From positions 1-23,535 of IMG/VR virus record IMGVR_UViG_3300020595_000201: a stretch of 23,535 bases of DNA. The stretch is one strand, 5' to 3'. Of this stretch, positions 8,167 through 14,800 are shown one piece after another. This stretch comes from a virus. Position 1 is the stretch's first letter, and each line of letters opens with the position of its first letter. Position numbers and translations under genes: made by a program. The notes beneath the pieces are model-generated. The model ran no database searches. It was not told where the DNA came from and was given only the letters and a program-made list of their open reading frames with translations.

Positions 8167-8195
8167 TTGACATCATTAAACTTATTGTGTATAAT
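8167..8195 (+). promoter_or_regulatory. Perfect sigma-70 promoter (TTGACA, 17 bp, TATAAT)
   Basis: TTGACA at 8167-8172 and TATAAT at 8190-8195 are separated by exactly 17 bp, a full consensus match for the host housekeeping sigma factor. It points at the gene starting at 8244 and would be expected to act early in infection. Such exact matches are rare by chance and this one is intergenic. Confidence 0.85.
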
Positions 8196-8243
8196 GCTCT
8201 TGAAGCTAACCTAATAGAAGAATGGCATGGCAGGAGTAATTAA

Positions 8244-9410
8244 ATGCCGAACCTAAGTATACCAGAAATCACTAAAGACGGTAAAGAGTATCGTTCTGTT
8301 CTTCTCGTCGAAAAAACATTTGAAAAAAATGGAAAAACCAATGTTTTTAAAACTGATGGCGGTTTATTTCATGCGAAGTACATATTAATTGGTACGACTA
8401 AAATAACCAAAAGTTCTGATGTTGATAAAACTGCCGGAGAAATCTTATCGCTTAGACTTAAAAAAGGACTTGATAGAATCTTAAAGATTGGTGGGACTTA
8501 CGCCGGATCAAAATCGAACGTTGAAATTCCTATAACTCAACTTGAAAAGAGTGAAGAGTTCGGGGGCATGCCCGCAGGTGGTACCCGAGTTAACAAAGGG
8601 CTTTTGTTTGAGACTGATCTCGCAAAACGGTTAGACGAATACGTTGAAGGAAGACAAGGTAAAGGACAATACGCTTCCGAAACGTCAAAAATAATTGAAA
8701 TGTGTTCTGCAAAAATAGGTTCACCAGTCGTCAATTTCAGACATGAAGGCGGCGCTAATACATCAAGACCTATCGTTAATTCTGGATCACAGGTTTTTGT
8801 ATCCCCTAAAGATCATAGAGAACACGGAAGTAAATTGACTGATATTACTCTTGTGCACCATAACAAAAAAGAAAGTTATCTTTCCCTCAAATATAGTTCC
8901 ACGCTTACCTTTGTCAATTCTGGTGTAAGTAAAATTTTTCCGGAAACAGAAATTAAAAAGGGATCAATTAGTTCTCCTGTCGGAAAAGCAATTATGTCTG
9001 CCTTCGGTATCGACGAGTTGTTATTTTGTAATGTGTTTAATGATTACGGCAAAGGAACTCGCCATGCGACTGGCGTCAATGTATCTTCTAAAATCGATAG
9101 AAATGCTTTAAAATTATTTTTATCGACAGCTATAGGGTCTGACTATTGGATGATTCACGGAATGGATGGCGGTAAAATATGGTCTTGGTATATGGATCCT
9201 AGTAAAAATAACACCATGTCGACAATCAGTGGACCGATTATAATAGATTACGGTGGTTCATCTGGTACTGGTAAGCGTGTTAATATATCATTCAGTAATT
9301 CATTTTTTGATTTTACAGTAAACATACGTAACAAACAGTCTGGTCGTTATCCTTCTCATATCATGTGTGACTACAAAAGCAAACCAGCAACCGGTAAAAA
9401 ATTATTATAA
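8244..9410 (+). CDS. Unknown protein, possible PD-(D/E)XK-like nuclease fold
   Basis: 388 residues; start supported by GGAG (8233-8236) 7 nt upstream. I do not recognise a named family. A possible nuclease signature is visible: a GLLFETDLAKRL helix with E123, then D200 in KLTDITLV, then S214-L215-K216 in YLSLKYSS. This spacing resembles the E...D...(E/S)xK core of restriction-endonuclease-like enzymes. The segment after it (TFVNSGVSKIF) is often a following helix in such folds. The C-terminal 130 residues are strand-rich, with no signal peptide or membrane segment. The gene stands alone between a sigma-70/late promoter pair and a late promoter, so it may be transcribed as a single-gene unit. 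The nuclease idea is inference from motif spacing only. Confidence 0.75.
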   Translation: MPNLSIPEITKDGKEYRSVLLVEKTFEKNGKTNVFKTDGGLFHAKYILIGTTKITKSSDVDKTAGEILSLRLKKGLDRILKIGGTYAGSKSNVEIPITQLEKSEEFGGMPAGGTRVNKGLLFETDLAKRLDEYVEGRQGKGQYASETSKIIEMCSAKIGSPVVNFRHEGGANTSRPIVNSGSQVFVSPKDHREHGSKLTDITLVHHNKKESYLSLKYSSTLTFVNSGVSKIFPETEIKKGSISSPVGKAIMSAFGIDELLFCNVFNDYGKGTRHATGVNVSSKIDRNALKLFLSTAIGSDYWMIHGMDGGKIWSWYMDPSKNNTMSTISGPIIIDYGGSSGTGKRVNISFSNSFFDFTVNIRNKQSGRYPSHIMCDYKSKPATGKKLL

Positions 9411-9413
9411 ATA
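9406..9413 (+). promoter_or_regulatory. T4-type late promoter overlapping a stop codon
   Basis: Exact TATAAATA; its central TAA is the stop codon of the preceding gene (9408-9410). It lies 27 nt before the ATG at 9441 and would start late transcription of the head-interior gene block. Confidence 0.65.
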
Positions 9414-9440
9414 GTTAAACTATTAAAGACATAGAAGCCG

Positions 9441-10664
9441 ATGTTAGCATTTTCTGATTTTCTGACCGAACAAAAGAATACCCATATGACCCACATTGAG
9501 GATAAAGTCCTCTACGGTGGTGTTAATGGTACACGTCAAGCAATCTTTGCCTTACGTGATTTACGTGATATGCTTAGTGGTGTAAAAGATACGGGAGTTT
9601 CTGTCAAGTGGGATGGCGCACCTGCTATCTTTGCTGGTACTGATCCACGAGACGGTCAGTTCTTTGTAGCAAAGAAAGGTATTTTTAATAAGAACCCTAA
9701 AGTCTACAAGACGCCCGCAGAGGTAGACGAAGACACTTCGGGTGATCTTGCTACTAAACTTAAAGACGCATTACAGTATCTACCCGCTCTTGGAATCAAA
9801 GGTGTTATTCAAGGGGACTTCTTATTTGGTAAGGGTGATATTAAGAAACAAAAAATTAAAGGCGAAAGATACATTACCTTCCATCCTAACACTATTGTTT
9901 ATGCTATTCCGGTTGATCAAGCAAAAGACATTCAGCGAGCAAAAATCGGTATTGTATGGCATACTACATATACAGGTAGTACATTTGAAACAATGAAAGC
10001 ATCATATGGAGTTGATGTGAGTAAGTTGAAAAAGACCGCCAACGTGTGGTCACAAGACGCAATGCTTCGAGATGTTCGAAGCGCAACCATGACTAAAAAT
10101 GAAACGGAGACAGTGAATGAATATCTTTCGCAAATTGGTAAACTTTTTAACGGGATCTCAGGAACAACCCTTAGAACCCTCGAAGCCAACCAAACCCTTG
10201 CCCAGCACATCGAGCAGTTCAACAACACCTACGTCCGAGCCGGCGCAACCATCGGTGATAGTAGAGCCCACACCACCAAGCTCATCAACTGGATCAAAAA
10301 CAAGTACAAAAAAGAAATCGACAACCGCAAAAGCGACCGCGGCAAAGCCACGCAAAAAGCGAAGCTCGACGACCTCCTCTCCTTCTTCGGCGAAGAAAAC
10401 AAAGCAAACTTAATTCGAATGTTCGAGTTGCAAAAATTGATTGTTATTGTTAAACTGAAACTTATAAATAAACTTAATAAACTGAATAGTCTTGAAACCT
10501 TTATTAAAACCCGAAAGGGTTTCAAGGTTACAGGTCAGGAAGGATATGTAGCAATAGACACAATTGGTGGTGATGCGGTGAAACTTGTTGATCGTATGGA
10601 GTTTTCATACAACAACTTTTCACCTGATATTTTGAAAGGATGGGATAAACCAACGAGAAATTAA
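9441..10664 (+). CDS. KxDG ligase-like nucleotidyltransferase, probable internal head protein
   Basis: 407 residues. Motifs of the covalent nucleotidyltransferase superfamily (ATP-dependent DNA/RNA ligases, capping enzymes) are visible in order. Motif I is K56-W-D58-G59 with K56 as candidate AMP-accepting lysine. A motif-III-like QGDFLF lies at 124-129. Motif IV is E367-G368-Y-V and motif V is V380-K381-L-V. About 190 residues of mostly helical sequence separate the III-like and IV motifs, much longer than usual for a ligase, so activity is uncertain. I recall similar proteins in marine T4-like phages annotated only as unknown. The N-terminus LAFSDFLTE resembles the T4 capsid-targeting peptide and carries an LxE cleavage consensus. 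Codon use changes sharply to C-ending codons at about 10149-10410, where another ORF lies in a second frame. Confidence 0.8.
   Translation: MLAFSDFLTEQKNTHMTHIEDKVLYGGVNGTRQAIFALRDLRDMLSGVKDTGVSVKWDGAPAIFAGTDPRDGQFFVAKKGIFNKNPKVYKTPAEVDEDTSGDLATKLKDALQYLPALGIKGVIQGDFLFGKGDIKKQKIKGERYITFHPNTIVYAIPVDQAKDIQRAKIGIVWHTTYTGSTFETMKASYGVDVSKLKKTANVWSQDAMLRDVRSATMTKNETETVNEYLSQIGKLFNGISGTTLRTLEANQTLAQHIEQFNNTYVRAGATIGDSRAHTTKLINWIKNKYKKEIDNRKSDRGKATQKAKLDDLLSFFGEENKANLIRMFELQKLIVIVKLKLINKLNKLNSLETFIKTRKGFKVTGQEGYVAIDTIGGDAVKLVDRMEFSYNNFSPDILKGWDKPTRN
10106..10109 (+). promoter_or_regulatory. Shine-Dalgarno for the nested ORF
   Basis: GGAG lies 7 nt upstream of the ATG at 10117, inside the ligase-like coding sequence. 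Spacing and sequence are as good as those of the best ordinary genes in the window (for example 8244 and 6904). Confidence 0.6.
10117..10413 (+). CDS. Nested out-of-frame ORF: 98-residue Ser/Thr/Pro/Lys-rich basic protein
   Basis: Lies wholly inside the ligase-like gene in another frame. Residues 1-13 (MNIFRKLVNFLTG) look like a short amphipathic helix. Residues 14-58 are Pro/Ser/Thr-rich and uncharged to acidic. Residues 59-98 are Lys/Arg-rich with KTSTKKKS and KPRKKRSS stretches, like a histone H1-type tail. The whole is low-complexity and probably disordered. Support: its own GGAG at 7 nt; and the surrounding gene changes from A/T-ending to C-ending codons over just this tract (by hand count about 51 of 87 codons end in C and about 5 in T), reverting at the stop of this ORF. 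The wobble base of the outer frame is position 2 of this frame, where C gives Ser, Pro, Thr or Ala. A nucleic-acid-binding or condensing role is a guess. Confidence 0.55.
   Translation: MNIFRKLVNFLTGSQEQPLEPSKPTKPLPSTSSSSTTPTSEPAQPSVIVEPTPPSSSTGSKTSTKKKSTTAKATAAKPRKKRSSTTSSPSSAKKTKQT
10463..10470 (+). promoter_or_regulatory. Possible internal late promoter
   Basis: Exact TATAAATA inside the 3' part of the ligase-like gene, about 195 nt before the start at 10666. It may drive the next genes, or be a chance match (it encodes part of KLINKL in AT-rich sequence). Confidence 0.35.
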
Positions 10665-10665
10665 G

Positions 10666-11127
10666 ATGACAAAACCTTTAAGTTTTAAAGATTTTTTAGT
10701 AGTCGATTACACTCCTGGCATGCCAGAAGAAATCTCCTGGGCAGCAATGAAACGTAGGAGAGGTCGTATTGGGGAAGAGGTCGAGGAGACAGACGAAGCC
10801 CTCGACTTCGCGCAGCGAAGAGCCCGTGGTAGAGTCATGCGCAAAAACAAAGCGAAGATTGCTATGGGTCGTAGGAAAGCGGCAAACCGAGCCGCTGATC
10901 CCGAAAGACTTAAGAAGAGAGCGCGTAAACAAGCCATGAATGTAATGTTCAAGAAACTCGCGAAAGGGACTTCTCGTGCGGACTTACCGGCTACACGTCG
11001 TCAAGAAATTGAAAAACGTCTTGAGAAACTGAAACCCAGAATTGATAAGATGTCGCGCAAGTTGTTACCACAGGTTCGTAAGATGGAAAAAGAACGAAGA
11101 ATGGGTAAGCAGAACAAAGATGCCTAA
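10666..11127 (+). CDS. Small highly basic helical protein, probable head-interior protein
   Basis: 153 residues, starting 1 nt after the preceding stop, so translation is probably coupled; no strong Shine-Dalgarno is seen. The N-terminus has PLSFKDFLVV, which matches the SFxxFL pattern at the start of several neighbours. After an acidic patch (EEVEETDEALDF, about 37-48), residues 49-153 are almost continuous Arg/Lys-rich helix (for example RRKAANRAADPERLKKRARK and RQEIEKRLEKLKPRIDKMSR). This could bind DNA or form part of the prohead core. I know no defined domain for it. The gene overlaps the next one by 8 nt. Confidence 0.75.
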   Translation: MTKPLSFKDFLVVDYTPGMPEEISWAAMKRRRGRIGEEVEETDEALDFAQRRARGRVMRKNKAKIAMGRRKAANRAADPERLKKRARKQAMNVMFKKLAKGTSRADLPATRRQEIEKRLEKLKPRIDKMSRKLLPQVRKMEKERRMGKQNKDA

Positions 11128-12208
11128 TATACCATCGTTTAAACAGTATCTCGTAGAGGAACAACGCGAGGTATTTTTCACCTTCGGCCGAATGAACCCT
11201 CCGACAATAGGCCATGGGAAAGTGATTAATGCTTTGGCGACCAAGTCTGGGCGTAATCCATATAAAGTATTCTTATCACAATCCCAAGATTCAAAAAAGA
11301 ATCCTCTTAGTTATGAACAAAAGATAAAGCATGTTCGTAAGATGTTCCCTAAACATGCTCGAAACATCATTTCAAACAAGAGTTATAAGACTGTGTTCGA
11401 AGTCGTGACTGGTCTATACGATCAGGGATTCAACAAGATCACCATGGTTGTAGGTTCAGATCGGGTGACAGAATTTGAAACCTTGTTAGGGAAGTACAAC
11501 GGTGTTAAAGGGCGACACGGTTTTTATAACTTCGAAAAGATAAACATTGCCTCTGCGGGTGCTCGTGACCCTGACGCTGAAGGTGTTGAAGGAATGTCAG
11601 CATCAAAGCAACGTGAGAACGCAAGGAACAATGATTTCATAACATTCGGTCAAGGTGTTCCTAAGACAATGTCGAACAAGGACTCGAAGCGATTGTTCAA
11701 CGACATTCGTTCTGGTATGGGTCTGAAAGAGACTTTGCAGTTTAAGAATCATATCGAACTTGAATCCGTATCTGAAATGCGCGAAAAGTTTGTTGAAGGT
11801 AATCTGTTCAGCGAAGGTGATAAAGTTGTTATCAAATCAACAGGTGAGAACGGTCACATCCATCGACTCGGCACTAATTATTTAATTATTGCTCTTGAAG
11901 AAGGTAATATTTCTCGTCGATGGATTGATGACGTAGAGTTAAAGACGAAGAACGAGAAGACTGATCGGTGGTATAAAGATCAACCCGAATGGGGCACACC
12001 TGAAGCAACTAAGAAAGCCAAGAAGAAAGTGCCTGGTCAAGTCAAAGAAGATGAAATCGACAGCGCGAAACAACAGATTCGCCTAGATAAAGAACGAGAC
12101 CGCGAAGAGAATCAACGAGAAAGAGAACGAAAAAAGCTTGGATACGATCGTGTTCTTGATCGGGCCCGTCTTGCCCGCGCTCGTCGTAAAAACAAACAGA
12201 CAAACTAA
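11120..12208 (+). CDS. TxGH nucleotidyltransferase (cytidylyltransferase-like) with C-terminal SH3-like segment
   Basis: 362 residues from the ATG at 11120, which overlaps the previous gene by 8 nt; an upstream in-frame start would add 26 residues unlike any neighbour's N-terminus. Residues 18-200 form a Rossmann-like nucleotidyltransferase: FTFGRMNPPT leading into T29-I-G31-H32 (the HxGH nucleotide-binding motif), VVGSDR at 110-115, and a SASKQR motif at 160-165 corresponding to the ISSTxxR element. These enzymes transfer AMP or CMP to a phosphate-bearing substrate; the substrate is unknown here. Residues 231-273 (EGDKVVIKSTGENGHI...) look like a KOW/SH3-type barrel. The tail (310-362) is a charged Arg/Glu/Lys helix. 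The first residues, PSFKQYLVEE, fit the shared head-targeting-like peptide and contain L11-V-E13. Confidence 0.82.
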   Translation: MPNIPSFKQYLVEEQREVFFTFGRMNPPTIGHGKVINALATKSGRNPYKVFLSQSQDSKKNPLSYEQKIKHVRKMFPKHARNIISNKSYKTVFEVVTGLYDQGFNKITMVVGSDRVTEFETLLGKYNGVKGRHGFYNFEKINIASAGARDPDAEGVEGMSASKQRENARNNDFITFGQGVPKTMSNKDSKRLFNDIRSGMGLKETLQFKNHIELESVSEMREKFVEGNLFSEGDKVVIKSTGENGHIHRLGTNYLIIALEEGNISRRWIDDVELKTKNEKTDRWYKDQPEWGTPEATKKAKKKVPGQVKEDEIDSAKQQIRLDKERDREENQRERERKKLGYDRVLDRARLARARRKNKQTN

Positions 12209-12212
12209 AAGA

Positions 12213-12220
12213 TATAAATA
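12213..12220 (+). promoter_or_regulatory. T4-type late promoter
   Basis: Exact TATAAATA in the 41-nt gap before the 652-residue protein, 29 nt ahead of its GTG start. It is intergenic and well placed to give high late expression of this probable head-core component. Confidence 0.7.
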
Positions 12221-12249
12221 ATAGTTATCCGGATAGAGGAAATTTTTCT

Positions 12250-14208
12250 GTGAAAAAATTCAAAGGTATGAGAGAATCTCTCAAGGGAAATAAAGAAGCA
12301 ACCGAACTTGATGAAGCAATTGACTTCCGTAAAGCCTTCATGGATATCCAGTCATATGCCAAGAAGAGTGGTGGTATTGACAAGACTGACTTTGAGAAAG
12401 TTGCATACTACGTCAAAGCAATCGGAGACAATCAGAACACACCTAATGTTGCTAACAAAGCATTCATGGCAATGAAAAAACATATTGCTGGGCTAGATAC
12501 GGATGTGCGAGATGGAATTCATGTGTTGTTAAAGAAACACGGCATGGTGAAGAATGGTCGTATGGTACAAGAGTCAACAGATCTTAGTGAAAATCTGAAT
12601 CCTAAACAGATCGCGTTACTCAAGAAGAGTTATTCTACCATCGATCGAATTGACCCTTCTGGACCTGCATATAAGAAAGCGAAAGGTATGATCTCTGGAT
12701 TAGAAAAAGACAATCTAATTGATCTTGCTAAAGCAAAAGTCAAGTGGTTGTCTCAGATTGCGGCTGATGAATTGCGTAAGCAACACAACGTTAAGTTAAA
12801 GGCTTCCGAATATATGGAGTCTGTTAAAGAGTCAACAATAAATGAGTTGACCACTGTAGATCGAGAGAAGTTAGTCAAAGTATTTGACAAATTGAAAAAA
12901 GGTTCAACCGTCAAAATCAAGTCTAATGACTCCATCAAGAAGGGTGATGACTACATTGAATTTGTTGTTAAATCAAAGAGTACAGTTCGTAAGGGTGAAG
13001 TAGAAAAGATTACCCTTGCTAACAAAGGAAATCCAACCGGTGTAAAAAGATTCTTATACAAAAGAGTTGGTACTTCGATGGTATCGTTTGCCGTTGGTGA
13101 CATGGCAGCCTCTATTGTAGATATTAAAGAGTCGACTGAACTCGAAGAAAAGGGTAAGGGTCTCTGGCACAACATTCGTAAGAAGCGAGAGCGTGGTGAA
13201 CCCAAAGCCAAACCAGGCGATAAGGATTATCCCAAGACTCTAGACATCGATGAAACAAAGATTGGTAAACTTCCCGCAAACGCAAGTCGTGAAGATAAGA
13301 TTAGACATACTGTTCAGATTATGAAGAAGTATGCTGCAAACAAGGGTAAGTCAGAAAATGAGTTGAGAAAAGGTGCTATCGATTATCTTGACCAATTCAT
13401 CAACAAAAACAAAAAGACTGACGCCTACATCGCGAAGATGACAGCAAAGAAAGAGTCGAAAGCGCCTGCACTAAAAAGTTCAGATTATCCGAAAGGCACT
13501 TCTCAGTCTGCACAGGCATTCAAAGATAAGTTCGCCAAAAATAAGAAAGAATCAGTTGATGAAGCGGCACTTGAAGAAAAGACTAAGTGGAAAATGGGTG
13601 ATGGTCGCCCAAGAAACGGTGCTCGTATTGAAAACGATAGGTTCTGGAACTTACCGTATGATTCTTTAAAGTATATCGCCAAAGATGCTGGTGATGCCAT
13701 AAAAGCAAATCCCACTGCAAGAAAGGCAACTACTGGACCGGGCAACTGGGCAGACCAAGTTGCGGATGCTGCCACAGTCATGCAATGGAGAAAGAAAAAC
13801 GGTATTAAGGAGTCAGACGAAGGTGTCGAAGAAGCATCGATTCTTAAAACTACACATAAGAATGTAACTAATAAAAAATCAGTAGAAAAAGATCGTAAGA
13901 AAGCAGTAAAAACCCTTGCCGATATTCGTAAAGGTAAGTATGCCGGTGTTAAGATGGCAAATGAAGATCATGATTCAAGTTGTGTAACTGAGTCAATGGA
14001 GTTGGGAGAATTGACTACCCAACAATTGATTAAAAAGTTAGGCGCGGATACCATCTTTAAAAAAAAGTATAGTGCTGCCGCTGATAAAGTGAAAGAGATT
14101 ATGTTTAAACACGGTGATAAACCTAGACATGGTAAAGAATACTATGCAGGTAAGATCGCTCGACAAGTGGATCTCGATCCGCATATACTTGCATTGATGG
14201 TTGACTAA
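12250..14208 (+). CDS. 652-residue multi-module protein with (L/I)xE linkers, probable prohead core/internal polyprotein
   Basis: GTG start with AGAGGA (12235-12240) 9 nt upstream. Lysine-rich modules of about 50-130 residues are separated by short linkers of the type (K/R/Q/T)ES followed by L/I-x-E. Sites are L20-D-E22, L112-S-E114, I197-N-E199, L298-E-E300, L441-E-E443 and L585-G-E587, plus a V526-E-E528 variant. (L/I)-x-E is the consensus cut by T4 gp21 prohead protease in core and internal proteins. Module 3 (about 200-293) starts KLVKVFDKLKKGSTVKIK and is strand-rich; module 5 (445-519) carries RPRNGARIENDRFWNLPYDS. I recall related modules in other marine T4-like phages with no assigned role. 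The polyprotein reading is inference. No membrane segment or enzyme motif is visible. Confidence 0.8.
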   Translation: MKKFKGMRESLKGNKEATELDEAIDFRKAFMDIQSYAKKSGGIDKTDFEKVAYYVKAIGDNQNTPNVANKAFMAMKKHIAGLDTDVRDGIHVLLKKHGMVKNGRMVQESTDLSENLNPKQIALLKKSYSTIDRIDPSGPAYKKAKGMISGLEKDNLIDLAKAKVKWLSQIAADELRKQHNVKLKASEYMESVKESTINELTTVDREKLVKVFDKLKKGSTVKIKSNDSIKKGDDYIEFVVKSKSTVRKGEVEKITLANKGNPTGVKRFLYKRVGTSMVSFAVGDMAASIVDIKESTELEEKGKGLWHNIRKKRERGEPKAKPGDKDYPKTLDIDETKIGKLPANASREDKIRHTVQIMKKYAANKGKSENELRKGAIDYLDQFINKNKKTDAYIAKMTAKKESKAPALKSSDYPKGTSQSAQAFKDKFAKNKKESVDEAALEEKTKWKMGDGRPRNGARIENDRFWNLPYDSLKYIAKDAGDAIKANPTARKATTGPGNWADQVADAATVMQWRKKNGIKESDEGVEEASILKTTHKNVTNKKSVEKDRKKAVKTLADIRKGKYAGVKMANEDHDSSCVTESMELGELTTQQLIKKLGADTIFKKKYSAAADKVKEIMFKHGDKPRHGKEYYAGKIARQVDLDPHILALMVD

Positions 14209-14212
14209 CGAA

Positions 14213-14479
14213 ATGGTTAGTTTTAAGAATTTTTGTGAGGCAACCTACCAAGGGAAGAAAGTAACATTAAACAAACCCTCGGCAGGTGATGTAAAGAAGT
14301 CAAAGGTCTTTGTTGACCCTGACGGAGACGGAGTTGCGAAAAAAGTTAATTTTGGTGATAAAAACATGACGATCAAGAAGAATATTCCTGCTCGTCGAAA
14401 ATCCTTTAGGGCGCGCCACAAGTGTGACACTGCAAAGGATAAGAGCACACCAAGGTACTGGAGCTGTAAAGCCTGGTAG
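14213..14479 (+). CDS. Small basic protein of a marine-phage type (unknown function)
   Basis: 88 residues from ATG 14213; a TTG start 12 nt upstream would overlap the previous gene and delay the VSFKNF peptide typical of its neighbours. After MVSFKNFCEA come YQGKKVTLNKP, a strand-rich stretch with VFVDPDGDGVAKKVNFGD, and a basic C-terminus with ARRKSFRARHKC and RYWSCKAW. The two cysteines near the end could pair or bind metal. I recall closely similar C-terminal sequences in several T4-like marine phages. It may be another internal head protein because of its N-terminal peptide and position (inference). Confidence 0.75.
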   Translation: MVSFKNFCEATYQGKKVTLNKPSAGDVKKSKVFVDPDGDGVAKKVNFGDKNMTIKKNIPARRKSFRARHKCDTAKDKSTPRYWSCKAW

Positions 14480-14509
14480 TTTATAACTTAATTCGTAGGA
14501 TGAGAAACA

Positions 14510-14788
14510 ATGAGCGACGATGTACGGTTACAAAGGATCGAGGAGAAACTCGATAAACTTGCAGATGTGGTAGTTGGTATGGCAAGGGTAGAAGAAAAGA
14601 TTATTGATCTTGAGACAAGACGTGCTGAAGGTCATGAAAGGCTCAATAGAATCTCTAATAAAGTAGATGAAATTGACTCACATGTAATATCCATGCGAGA
14701 ACGCATGAATGTTGTATCAAAAGTGTTGTGGGTAATGAGTGCAGGTGTTATCACTGCGATTATTACACATTTCCAAGAAATGTTATAA
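14510..14788 (+). CDS. Coiled-coil protein with C-terminal membrane anchor (XhlA-like)
   Basis: 92 residues; AGGA 9 nt before the ATG. Residues 5-66 show heptad-like hydrophobic spacing (LQRIEEKLDKLADVVVGMAR, then a KIIDLETRRAE region) typical of a coiled coil. Residues 72-87 (VLWVMSAGVITAIITH) form one membrane helix at the C-terminus. This layout is that of the small XhlA/hemolysin-type phage proteins, some of which tether lysis factors to the membrane. The assignment is by architecture only. Its distance from the lysis cassette at 17524 leaves other membrane roles open. Confidence 0.7.
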   Translation: MSDDVRLQRIEEKLDKLADVVVGMARVEEKIIDLETRRAEGHERLNRISNKVDEIDSHVISMRERMNVVSKVLWVMSAGVITAIITHFQEML

Positions 14789-14800
14789 AGGACAGGAACA

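Noticed and set aside
9742-9996. Second out-of-frame ORF in the ligase-like gene (84 codons)
   Set aside because: No ribosome-binding site and no accompanying codon bias in the outer frame, in contrast to 10117-10413.
10229-10525. Minus-strand ORFs opposite the nested gene
   Set aside because: They are explained by the same stop-poor C-rich tract; no start signals on that strand, and all other genes are on the plus strand.
11042-11119. Upstream in-frame start for the TxGH nucleotidyltransferase
   Set aside because: It would overlap the preceding gene by 86 nt and bury the SFKQYLVEE peptide that is N-terminal in its neighbours.
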